Shown here piece after piece: positions 12,391 through 22,163 of a DNA stretch of 64,000 nucleotides. A model generated the notes under the pieces. The model had not been told where the DNA came from. It made no database searches and saw only the letters and a list, made by a program, of their open reading frames with translations. This stretch comes from Ctenosaura bakeri (lineage: Eukaryota > Chordata > Lepidosauria > Squamata > Iguanidae): contig CAOLHI010001443.1 in NCBI GenBank assembly GCA_948474755.1, positions 434,001 to 498,000 on the forward strand. The letters run 5' to 3'. A program made the position numbers and the translations under genes. How positions within the stretch are numbered: the first letter of the stretch is position 1; each line of letters begins with the position of its first letter.

Positions 12391-12843
12391 TGATCTCACT
12401 AATCCCTGAATAATGTTATAGCTAGGGTTGTCTCTAGCCAATAGTAATTTTTGCACCCAGGCCTTTCAGATTTGCTCCAAATGATACTCGGTTGTGATTG
12501 TTTATATAGCTTATATAGCTTATTCTGTATGATTTACTGATAGTGGCTGATGATGCCAATAGTTCCCCTGTCAATATGAATCTGCTCTGAAATTTAGTAT
12601 GAACTTTTAAAGTGCTATCTAAGAAGTTGAACTTGTTTTGAGATAGGGCTCAGCACCTTGAATAGTTCCTTTCAAGTTTGGACTAAAATTGACAGCAGAT
12701 TCACCATCATGCTGACATGGAATATGACTGTAATTTACCTAGCAGTTTTTACTTTTTGTGAAAATTATTCCATGGGCACTAAATTATGAAGGTTATTGAA
12801 TTCTTCTCCCCACCAATTATTTAGGTACTTATCAAGCTTTTGT
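12391..12843. other. No recognised gene or repeat family
   Basis: Unremarkable AT-rich sequence; a short 'ttatatagctta' is tandemly repeated near 12500. No frame or motif stands out. Confidence 0.45.
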
Positions 12844-12844
12844 G

Positions 12845-12929
12845 AATTCATCACTGTTAACCAAAAAAAAGAAAAGAAAAGAAAAGAAAAAGTGTTTAAA
12901 ATGGTTGTTGTAAACACTTTTTTAAACAC

Positions 12930-12961
<32 letters not shown>

Positions 12962-12978
12962 GGTTAACAGTGATGAAT
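12845..12978. repeat. Near-perfect inverted duplication at an L1 5' junction
   Basis: Left arm 12845-12899 (aattcatcactgttaacc, an (AAAAG)n tract, agtgttta) is repeated in reverse complement at 12921-12978. The only obvious difference is a longer T run. The arms include non-repetitive sequence, so this is not just a microsatellite. The left TSD copy of the downstream L1 (12898-12911) lies at the end of the left arm, so the right arm belongs to the inserted DNA. Confidence 0.85.
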
Positions 12979-13380
12979 TGGATATGTGATGTTTAATTTT
13001 CAAAAGGAAAAAAAAAAGTTAAAAGTTAACTGGCTTTGAAGTAATAAGATTATAATTAATAATAGTAATAGGTTAAATGGAAGCCGAAAATATAGAATTA
13101 AGAATGAAACTATAATATTAAAAATGAATATAATGAAAATAAGCATTAAAGATAGGTAACAAAAATATATAAGCTGTATGATATGGAATAAGCTGAATAA
13201 GGTTATGATTTCAAGTGTAAAAGAGAAAAAAAATAATGTAAGTTTATGTTGTTTAAAGGAAAAAAAAAATTTTTTTTTAATTCCACTATTATGTATAGCA
13301 CATGGTGTTTAATTTTTTTTTGTTTTTGTTTTTCAGTTAATAAATTTAAAAAAAAAATAAAAAAATATAAAAAATAAAAT
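12912..13380 (+). mobile_element. L1 LINE 3' end with 14-15 bp TSD
   Basis: The segment is AT-rich and non-coding and ends in an A-rich tail with a 'ttaataaatt' signal just before it (13335-13380), as in L1 3' UTRs. It is flanked by the direct repeat aaaatggttgttgt at 12898-12911 and 13381-13394, the expected footprint of target-primed reverse transcription. The element is strongly 5'-truncated. Its first ~65 bp are an inverted copy of the left flank rather than L1 sequence. Confidence 0.7.
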
Positions 13381-13394
13381 AAAATGGTTGTTGT

Positions 13395-14535
13395 GGTCAT
13401 AAGGGCCAGAAACTTGCTTTACTAAAAATGAAAGCTGTGGTTCTTAAGAAGTTTAATTCTAGACTTTCATGCAAGATGTGTGTGTGTGTGTGTGTATGAG
13501 CATGCACTCTTGCAGAATTATAACAGACACACCCAGGTAGGAATCCTAGCTAATAGACAGTGACTCTGCAGTTTGGTTCCGATAGGGAATGTCTGCAGAA
13601 TCCCAATGCAAAATGAAAACAAAAGAAAGAAAAATAAACTTTGCCCTCAAAAGGAGCCCCAGGGGAGCTATCATGCCCTAGGAACAAGCTGTGTTGAGTT
13701 TTTGTCTGTATAGTTTTCCTTAACTTCTACCTCAGTACTGGAGGAGCAGTAATTTCAGGCTTCAGAAGTCTGCATCTTCATGCATATCTCTTCTGTGGCA
13801 ATTCTGAAGTGAAGAAATAAATTGCTGAGCAGAAAAAAAGTCAGGAGTGCAAGATGTTTCTATACTAACTGAAAGAGGACAACAGTATTTAATGAATCTA
13901 CCTTTAGGTGGTAGTTTTTAAAAATGTATGTAAGTGTAAACTGGTATCATGCACCCGCAAAGGTGGGGTGGGCAATTTTGATAAACCTGGGTGCAAATTT
14001 CCATTTCCCTGGATCTACAGCTTAAAAGTAACACATTACGAATTATGACATTGGGTGCGTTGATCTGAGAAACTTTGGGGAAATGGGTAGGGAAAATATT
14101 TTAAAAAATAATTTTAAAGCCTGGTAACATCAATGCTTTTCTAGTATAACAACATTTGCCCATTACTTCTAAAACACTGATTTTTGGAGCCATTTTAAGT
14201 TCTTTTGGAGCATTCTTAAGGAATAACATTAACATTATTTTTTATTACATACAAGAGCAGTGGATAATGATTCACTTTTTCAAAATGATATTCCACACCC
14301 TACCCAGATCCCATAATGGGACATTGCCAGCCATTGAAATTTGGAGGCAAAGGGTGAGGGACAACCAGAAGTGGGGGGAAAGAACCCACACACTTTTGGT
14401 TTGTCTAAACAATGAGGGGTTTTGTTTGTTTGTTTGTTTAAAAGAAAAAGCACATGATTTGTGTTAGAAGATGCTCATACTCCTTAGAATCTGATTCTCC
14501 TCTGAACCAAAGCATACATCTTGCTTTTGTGAGAA
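13395..14535. other. No recognised gene or repeat family
   Basis: It contains a (TG)n microsatellite at about 13475-13495. No domain-bearing frame is seen. A 103-codon open frame at 14156-14467 has no recognisable motif and is AT-rich by composition. Confidence 0.45.
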
Positions 14536-15002
14536 AATGCATTTGGGCACAATTCAAAGTGCTGGTTATGACCTATAAAGCCCTATATGGCTTAGGTCTA
14601 GGGTTATCTTACAGATTGTATCTCATATGAGCCTGCCCAGCCCCTGAGATCCACAGGAGAGGCCCTTCTCTCAGTTCATCACCTTCAGAGATATGCTTGG
14701 TGGGAACACAGGACAGGGCCTTTTCAGTGGTTGCCCCTAAATCTTGGAACTTCCTGCCTATGGAGGCTAGAACCTTCCACTGGCAGCTGAAGACTTTTTT
14801 TAAAAAACCAGAGAGGTTTTTAGAAGAGAAAGCCTTTAAGAAAAGGGTTGTAAAAGCTGTATTGTTTTAAACTGTATGCTTACATTTTAAAAATCTTTTT
14901 AAAAGCATGGTTAATCGTTTAATTTGGTTTTAATGTTAACCTTTTATACATTTTTAAACTGTACTGATTCCCATTCTTGAGGAAAAGGCAGGAGATAAAT
15001 AA
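14536..15002 (+). pseudogene. L2 LINE 3' end (decayed ORF2 C-terminus plus 3' UTR)
   Basis: Conceptual translation gives phrases typical of the L2/Jockey-type C-terminus: a 'MTYKALYGL' block, then 'DRAFSVVAPKSWNFLP', followed by 'LKTFFKKPERF'. The 3' end 'ggcaggagataaataaa' matches the usual L2 3' terminus and runs into an (AAC)n tract. Stops interrupt the frame. Only the last few hundred bases of the element are present. Confidence 0.75.
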
Positions 15003-15034
15003 AGCTAACAACAACAACAACAACAACAACAACA
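15003..15034. repeat. (AAC)n microsatellite
   Basis: A run of aac triplets directly follows the L2 3' end, probably grown from the element's tail. Confidence 0.9.
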
Positions 15035-15546
15035 GTAATTTGTTGTGATGGTGCCAACACTTGGTAGTGACAGGAATGCAGACTTCAGGGCTACAAAAAC
15101 AGCCAGGAGGGTTGCATGCAGCCTATGCTTTTTCCCCAAATGATGTTTATCCTGCCTCATAGGATGCCCAGAATACAGGCTATTTGGTCCCAAAGTCTGT
15201 GATCTGTGGAGATTAAAACCATGCTGAAAAGATTCTAAGGAAATTTGAAAAGAGGCAAGAGGGAGTGAAAAGGAACAATCCAAAGAAAAGAGCAGCCCCA
15301 GCTTCTGCTGTTCCATTGCAGCAGTATTTTTGTTAATTCATTTATATACTCTCTAACAGTCTCAATTTGGCAGGGATCATCCTAATTAATTCTCTGTCCT
15401 CCCATTTTTATAATTTCCCAGCTTCTCTCTCCTCATCCTCCTTTCCTCCTTTGTTCTAAGTTTACTGCAATTGCTGCAAAGTGGAGTTCAAAGGGCAAAG
15501 GTAGTTTGCACTCAGCAAGGAGAGGAGAGGAGGAGGTGGAATCTTA

Positions 15547-15965
15547 TCCTTCCTTTGATTGATTGATTGAATTTATACCCACCTTTCTCCTGCCAATGTA
15601 GTAGGGTCAAGCAAAAGCAGGCTGCTGCAGCTTCTCCTAACTTTTCTATTTGTCCTCATTAATACCTTTTGCCTTACTAACTCTGACCTTGTTTGGCTGC
15701 ACATGTCCCAGTTTGCATCTGTGAAATGCTCAGGAGTATGTGTTTATATTCTAATATTGGGACTCAAGGTGGCTTACAAAGATTAAAACAAATGCTGATT
15801 AAAATGGATACAAAAGCATCAATAAAAACAGCTAAGAGTTCTTTTTAAGATGCAATTAAACTACTTATAGAATTGAAACTATTTAAAATCCATTTAAAGA
15901 CAGAAGATACAAATCAACAAAATGGCATCCCATTAAAAGCCCATTACAGTCAGTTCCTAAAAGCA
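15547..15965. repeat. L2-related or unclassified interspersed repeat
   Basis: The 'gattgattgattga' run and 'atttatacccacctttctcc' look like a reversed L2-type 3' end. The block at 15755-15965 ('gggactcaaggtggcttacaaag' plus A-rich sequence) matches the repeat at 119-360. These may be one element with insertions or two neighbours. Confidence 0.4.
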
Positions 15966-16309
15966 GTGGCTGCATCACTTGGGGTGTGACAGAGCCAGAA
16001 GCTGTCTATCCCTGCACATCAGGACTGTGTAGCCAGAGTCTAAGAGTCTCTGAAAGCTCTGTTCATTATTATTATTTTTGCCTAATTCCACGCTGAACTC
16101 TCTCCTCCTGCCTCCTGTGTTCCTTAGAGACTTCCTTTAACTTTATACCTACTTGAGCTGTTCTTCTTACTTCCACTCTTCCCTTCTCCTCCCTATAAAT
16201 AAATCCTAGCATTTATTTTTCCCTATTCCCCTAAGTAGGTCTGTCCTTTCTCCCCAACATCCTCCCACAAAATATAGGGATTGGTGGCACACCCATGCCG
16301 CGAGTTTGT

Positions 16310-17410
16310 GTGTGTGCACGTGCCTTCTTGTTGCCTGTCAACTTAGAGAGACCCCATTAATTTTTATAGGGTTTTCTTAGGCAAGGAATATTCAGAGGTG
16401 GCTTTGTCAGTTCCTTCCTCTTTCTGCCAGTTCCTTCCTTCCTTCCTTCCTTATACAACACCTGGTATTTGGTCTCCCATCCAATTACTAACTAGGACTG
16501 ATGTTGCTACGGTTCAGGCCTACCTGGTGATAGCACTAGATATCTCTTTTGATATCAAATTCATTCGGCCTTCCTCTGCCACCCTGCGCTCCACATGTTT
16601 GCGAGGCCTCCGGGCAAGCACGTACACTGGCGTGGATGGTAAGTGTCGGACATTCCATTCCCCACCAAGGCAGGCAGAACAAAGCCACTCCGTTGCTTCA
16701 GGGATCTCTCGTGCAGACACCACTTGCTTAAGTGTGACTCTAAACAAAGATGCCCGGCCTCACGCCGATAGTCTGACAATGCCAAGCTATTTGCATACTG
16801 GCTATACTATTGTTAAACCTGCGCTAAGCCCATCATGTTCAACTTGACCTTTGCCAAAGCTTTGTCCCGCTCCAAACTCGCATTGTTCTCACCGAGTATG
16901 GCATGGCCTGTAGGCACAATTCACCCTACAAAAACTCCCCAATTCCGAGACCACCTTGGATCGCTCTGGACTTCCATCCCGCCTTGCCACCACTTTGTCT
17001 GACGAGCTCCCCTTAGCGAACCACGCTGAGCTTTCTTCCCCACCATCTTCCAGCTTCTTCAGGACTACGAGAAAAGGTGTCGTATCACCCATTTCCCCCA
17101 AAACTCCCATTTCTGATTCCTTAAGTTAGCGGTGTGTGTTTGTGGTGTCTTTCCTGTTTGTTGGTCCTTTAATAAAAACATCATATTTGCTATTTTAAAA
17201 CTGTCTGACTGCTTGACTGACCTGACCCCGTAGACATTGGGTTACAAGATCCCTGCTAAGTTACCCTGCCTCTCGCTAGCTTAAGAGAGTGCTCCAGTTA
17301 AATTCCCCAAGTTTGTGCTTGTGTTTTGGTTATTTGGGCGCCTCTCCCGGGACCCCCAGAGAACAGGGTAACACTGACCCTCTTTAGTTTCCAAGTTCAT
17401 ATAGTTCCTT
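16310..17410 (-). repeat. 5S-rRNA-derived SINE, antisense, split by solo LTR 1
   Basis: The reversed SINE tail ('cttgttgcctgtcaacttag', 'agggttttcttaggcaagg', 'attcagaggtgg', 'cagttccttcc') is followed by a 5S-like body ('ggtctcccatccaattactaac'). After the LTR it resumes as 'ctgaccctctttagtttcc'. The body matches the reverse complement of vertebrate 5S rRNA internal sequence. A (CCTT)n run at about 16430-16452 has expanded within it. It is a SINE body, not a 5S gene. Confidence 0.7.
16502..17373 (+). mobile_element. Solo LTR 1 of an endogenous retrovirus-like family
   Basis: It begins TGTTGC and ends GGGTAACA, and is flanked by the 4-bp direct repeat CTGA (16498-16501 and 17374-17377). A poly(A) signal AATAAA lies at 17171-17176, which sets the sense strand. 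The TATA region near 16926 is degraded (ctacaaaaac) relative to other copies. No internal gag, pol or env sequence is next to it, so the provirus has recombined away. A 4-bp TSD suits a class I (gammaretrovirus-like) ERV, an inference. It inserted into a 5S-type SINE. Confidence 0.85.
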
Positions 17411-18240
17411 CTATAACAGGAGTGGAGAACTTGGGGTGGGGACAGAGATCAATTTCCTCCAAGTCTCCCTTGCAAGCCACACCCTCACACCAAGCCCACA
17501 TACTCCCAACTTTCCTCTGCAGTCCCACTCAAAATGACAACAGGAAGTGACACTGTGTTTTGTGAGGGTATGAAAAGGAAAATGGTTATATTTCAGGATA
17601 GTTCTGTGGTGCTTGTGGTGGCTGGGTATTTTCTCAGTGTCCTTTTATCACAGAGTCAATAATAAGGGGCTGCCCAGAAAATAAGTGGAGTTATATACAA
17701 ATTTTATATTGCATATTAATATTCCTTCTCAAGAATCCCCAGGAAAAGGAGAAAATCAGTGTGGTCCCTCTGTGATTCCTGGCACACATACAGCTGTAGC
17801 TTGGAAAAAGCTTATATATGGTTTCATCTAATAACCTGTGAAGCTTCACACATAAAATTATCACAGGAACTGGACTGATCAAAATGGTTTTTTTCCAAAG
17901 CAGTTGACACCTTCTGATAGGAAGATGGAAGAAAATGTATAGAGTGAGCCCTTGTCAGTGTGGTCCCAGCTTACACATGTGCAACTCTATAGCTTGAGAT
18001 TGCAATTTTTTGAAAAGTGCTGTTGCATGTTGCTCATTGCATATGAGGCACACCAAAGTAATTGGCTGAAGCACACAGGCAAATTCAGGAAATTATTTCT
18101 GGAGTAGGAATTACATGGATACATAATCTATTTACATCCCCAGGAGTTTAGTTAACTCAGAGTGCCTCACTATATTAAGGTGACCACAGGACTGACTTAC
18201 ACATGCAGGGGAATGAGGTGAACCTAACCATGCCAACTTC
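17411..18240. other. No recognised gene or repeat family
   Basis: Nothing coding or repetitive stands out in this stretch. Confidence 0.45.
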
Positions 18241-18329
18241 AGGTCCCTCCCTAAACTGCAAACCCCTGGATTCTATAGGATGTTGCAAGTGGAATAATAG
18301 CGCTATAACAGGCTAGTGCGGAAATGGCC
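18241..18329. mobile_element. Foldback MITE, right half only
   Basis: It matches the right arm of the family from 'ctccctaaactgcaaaccc' through 'gttgcaagtggaataatagc' to 'gtgcggaaatggcc'. The left arm is missing. Confidence 0.75.
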
Positions 18330-18899
18330 TCAGAGGCTGGAGTGATGGGCCATGCAGTCTTGACCATTTGCCCTCCAGCCTTGCTATCCAGAACTTTTGG
18401 AAGAGGATCTTCATATCCATGTGTCTGTGTTGTGTGCATGAGAGAGATTTCCCACCCTTGTGCTCTGTTACCTGAAGTGTGCACCTAGAGTTGCCAGGAG
18501 AAATAAGGGAAAGGGTTCCAGTACCTTTAATAGCTGTGTAGAAGAGAGAATTTCAGCAGGTGAAGCTTGCATGACAACTGTTAAATGTACAGGAGCCCTA
18601 TTCTTTATTTTACCTGGCAACTGAGGTGCACCTCACTTTACCTGGTGGAAAAGCTGTCCCTGGTGGCAACGGCAGTGTGCATGTTGGCACTTTAGTAAAT
18701 TGGTCATCTCCCAAATGTGAAAAAGAACTTTACCACAATTTTGCTTTCCTAGATTTTCTGTCAGTTATATTTATGTGTTAAATTATGAGATGGGAGAATG
18801 TTACATGATTCATTCCATAAGTAGTTACTGAGGTACCATGGCAACTTAGCATTTTTTAAACTGGCTGGTTGTCTTAAGTTACACAGGAACTTCGGGTTG
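18330..18899. other. No recognised gene or repeat family
   Basis: Unique-looking sequence with no coding signal. Confidence 0.4.
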
Positions 18900-20085
18900 A
18901 CTGACACTAAACAGTTATAGCACTATGATTCTACTTTAACTGTGGCTGCATCCTATAGAATTGTTACCCTGATCTCTGGGGGTCCCAGGAGGGACACCTA
19001 AATGGCCAAATCACAACACAACTTTGGGGAAAATTAGCTGGAGCACTCACTAAAGCTAGCGAGAGGCAGGGTAACTTAGCAGGATCTTGCAACCCAGCGT
19101 CTACAGGGTCAGGTCAGTCAAGCAGCCAGACGGGTTAAAATAACAAAATGATGTTTATTAAGTACAGACAAATATTAAAGACACCACAGTCACATAGATA
19201 ACTAAGGAATCAGAGACTGACTTAGGGATAGGGATTTTCAGAGGAAAATGGGTGATACGACACCTGTCTCGTAGTCCTGGACCTTGAGAGCAAAGTTGGG
19301 GTGCGATGAAGAAACTCAGCGTGATTGGCTGAGGGGAGCTCGCCAAGCAAAGCGGCAGCAAGGTGGGATGGAACACTAGAGCGGTCCAAGCAATCCTGGG
19401 TTGGGCAGTCTCAGTTACTGGAACTGAGGGGAAGGCTCGCCAAGCAAAGCGGCGGCAAGGCTGGATGGAACTTGGGGGCTATCCGAGGAAGGTCTCGGAA
19501 TCGGGGGTTTTTATAGGGTGAATTGTGACTGCAGGCCATGCCTTACTCGGTGAGAACAATGCATTTTAGGTGCAGGACAGAGCTTTGGAGAGGTCAGAAT
19601 TTAGCATGATTGAATCAGAGCCAAATTACCGTAACAATAGTGTAGCCAGAATGCAAATGTGAAGCGCTTAGTACGGCTTTGTCAGGTTGCCTGCTCGGGC
19701 AGGGAGCCTTTGTTAGTATCGCGCATATGCAATGAGGTGCTTGCCAGAGAGGTCCCTGAAGTGACGAACTGGCTGTATCTGGCCTGCCTGGGTGGAGAAT
19801 GGAATGTCCAGCAATTATCGGCTGTGCCTGTTTATGTGCTTGTCTGGTGGCCTCACAAACACGTGGAGTGGGGTGGCAGAGGAAAGCCAAATTGTTTGAT
19901 ATCAAAGTGATATCGAGTGCTATCTCTGGGTAGGCCTGAACCGCAGTAACAGAATCCTGGGTTTGTAGTTTTGGGAGGCATTATTGCTCTCTGGCTGAAA
20001 ATCCTAAAGACCTCCCAAAACTGCAAATTCCAGGATTGCATGGAATGGCATTTAAAATGGAATCATAATGTTATATGGCCCTCTG
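18900..20085. mobile_element. Foldback MITE relative, split by solo LTR 2
   Basis: The left portion (18900-18961: 'acagttatagcactatgatt', 'tcctatagaat') and right portion (19952-20085: 'gaatcctgggtttgtagttt', 'ctgcaaattccaggattgc', 'tggaatcataatgttatatggcc') together form one diverged foldback element. The LTR lies in the left arm, so the MITE is older than the LTR. Confidence 0.7.
18962..19951 (-). mobile_element. Solo LTR 2, antisense
   Basis: On the + strand it starts TGTTACCCTG and ends GCAGTAACA, with perfect terminal inversions TGTTAC/GTAACA. Direct repeats GAAT flank it at 18958-18961 and 19952-19955. In sense (minus) orientation it has a clear TATA box (cctataaaaacc, around 19506-19517) and an AATAAA signal at 19154-19159. 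At 990 bp it is the longest of the four copies. No internal retroviral sequence is attached. Confidence 0.88.
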
Positions 20086-20086
20086 T

Positions 20087-20285
20087 AGTAGGAGCCAGTA
20101 TAGTGGGTTGAGCATTGGACTATGGCCCGGAAGACTAGAGTTCGATTCCTCACTTGGCCATGGAGTCCCACTGGGTGACCTTGCATGCATCACACACTCT
20201 CAGCCCCAGAAAACTCTGTAATGGAGCGCCTTAGGGTCACCATAAGTTGGAAATGACTTGAAGGCATAGAACAAGAACAGCAGTA
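20087..20285 (+). repeat. Sauria-type SINE, nearly full length
   Basis: Head 'ggagccagtatagtgggttgagcattgg', B-box-like 'gagttcgattcctcac', then 'ccactgggtgacc', 'cacactctcagcccc' and the tail 'gtcaccataagttggaaatg' plus 'gacttgaaggcatagaac'. It lacks the middle 'ggcaatggcaa' block, so it has an internal deletion. Confidence 0.85.
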
Positions 20286-21347
20286 ATGTATTCCTGGAAG
20301 ATCCACATCCACTGCAAATCCTTCCAGAGATTGGGTATAAATGCATATCTAAGTCTATGAAATAATATTTTTCTTCAAGGCTTGGAAATACATCCCAGCT
20401 CTTCCTAAGAGAGGAAATTCTGCAACCCCTCTGGAATACCATTTGCTCATATTGTTTCTAGGGTCCCTAATTACTGCTTCACTATGGATGATTATTTCCC
20501 ATTATAGCTATTAACCTTGGCTTATTCGAGGCTAAATACCAGTACACAGGGGATTCTTCATTGCATATATTACAGTATGAGAAAACTGGGGCTTTTTTTG
20601 CATACTTTATATACGGAGTTATTTCATGAATCCTCTCATCTGCTTTTAAAAAGCAAAGTAGGGTTTAATTCTGAATTCATGACATGACACAGCTTTACAA
20701 ATGCAGCCAGTCTTGTTTGTTTCCCAAGCCTGCTACAACTGATTATATTTGCTTTTCTAAAATAAATATTTGCCAATAAGAATAAAGTCACCGTTCTTTT
20801 CTCTATTCTCCTCTTGAGGTTCATGATTTTTTTTCAAAATGCAGTCTTTATATAATCTCCTATCCCAAGTCAATCACACCTATATTTTGTACACATGCCA
20901 GCACTTCCAAGGTCACACGGTGCACCTTTTCATGTTCACATCATTAGTTTTGAACAGCACTGGTTAGAACATTTGTTTCAGCACCTCCTTCCCCCAGCTT
21001 TCAGTATTGGCTGTCTGTGAATATGTCTACTAGTGGACAAAAAGAAAAACCAAAGAAATAGGCATTGTGTGATGTGGTCCTTCTAGGAGGACTTCTTTGA
21101 TGAATCTTGTGATGGTAGAGTCTTTAAACTTTTTCCCAGGGACCAAAAACATCAGAGAGAAGAGAGGACACCACTCAGTGGTCATGCTAGCAGGGGAACT
21201 GTAGCTCCCCAAAGTGATTTTTTTTCCAAATTCTTCAACAACTTATCTGGTCTGAGAACTCCATTTTTCAAAGTAATCATGTATTTCAGTTTAGTTGTTG
21301 TTTGCATTTTTTTTCATTGCTGCAGTCATTTTTTGTAAAGGCCCTTG
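20286..21347. other. No recognised gene or repeat family
   Basis: AT-rich sequence. Open frames on the minus strand here are under 85 codons and show no motif. Confidence 0.4.
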
Positions 21348-21389
21348 GGCAGCTGTTATGGTGCAGTGGTTTGAATGTTGGACTGCGAC
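21348..21389 (+). repeat. SINE tRNA-like head fragment fused to L1
   Basis: 'tatggtgcagtggtttgaatg' followed by 'ttggactgcgac' matches only the 5' head of the Sauria SINE. The next base begins L1 ORF2-like sequence. The join is abrupt. Confidence 0.55.
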
Positions 21390-21650
21390 GTGATGGACAT
21401 ATGAAGAAAAACATGATCCAAAGACATAACATTTATCTTGTGTCGTAATTTACAGGAAAATCTGTATAAGCTGATGTACAGATGGTATTTAATCCCAAAT
21501 AAGCTGTGAAAAATGTCCCATGTTTAAATGGGACATTTAAATATTTAAAACCAATGTTAGGGAAGTCAAAATAAGGAGGGCTCCTTTTTTTATATATATG
21601 TGGTAGACTTGTAAGCAGGCAAAAAGTTGCTGATGTGGGATTTATGTGTT

Positions 21651-21665
21651 AATCCAAGAAATTTT
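21651..21665. repeat. Target-site duplication, left copy
   Basis: AATCCAAGAAATTTT, identical to 28377-28391. It marks the 3' (poly-A) side of the antisense L1; T-rich sequence, the reversed A tail, follows at once. Confidence 0.9.
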
Positions 21666-22163
21666 TATTTTATTTATTTTTTTATTAAAATATAATAAAA
21701 ATATAACATACAAAACTATTAGTGCAATACAAATTCTCTATGAGTTCTTACAATACTTACCGAAAAGAAAAGTAACAGATATATGTGTACATCTTCTTCC
21801 AATAGTAATTAACATTCAAACTTTCCATCTCCATCAATCATACAGTTCTTCTACATTCTAACTTTATAATATTCTTCTATCTTATTTACAAAACTTCCTA
21901 CTTATCCTTGTCGGTTTATTAAAAGATAAACATCTCATTCTTAATGCACCTCTATATCTCCCCTCTATTGTACATATCAACATTACTAGACTTTCTAAGC
22001 TTAATTTTTTATTTTTTAATGTAATATTTTATAGATAATTCTAAATAGTATCTGTTTTTGCTCTTATGTTGGATCATTCATTAAACTTATATTTATTAAT
22101 TCCCCCCCTTCTAAGGGGTTAATATATTACTCAATCCGTTGTGCAGCTTTACTATCTGCAATA

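Noticed and set aside
15003..15034. Coding poly-Cys/Val/Asn frame over the (AAC)n tract
   Set aside because: It is a translated microsatellite at an L2 3' end.
16455..16501. 5S rRNA gene on the minus strand
   Set aside because: Only part of the 5S body is present and it continues into a SINE tail; the same composite recurs at 39.2 kb.
16398..17110. Open frames across solo LTR 1 (149 codons +, several on minus)
   Set aside because: They cross from a SINE into an LTR, which normally has no coding role, and have no domain.
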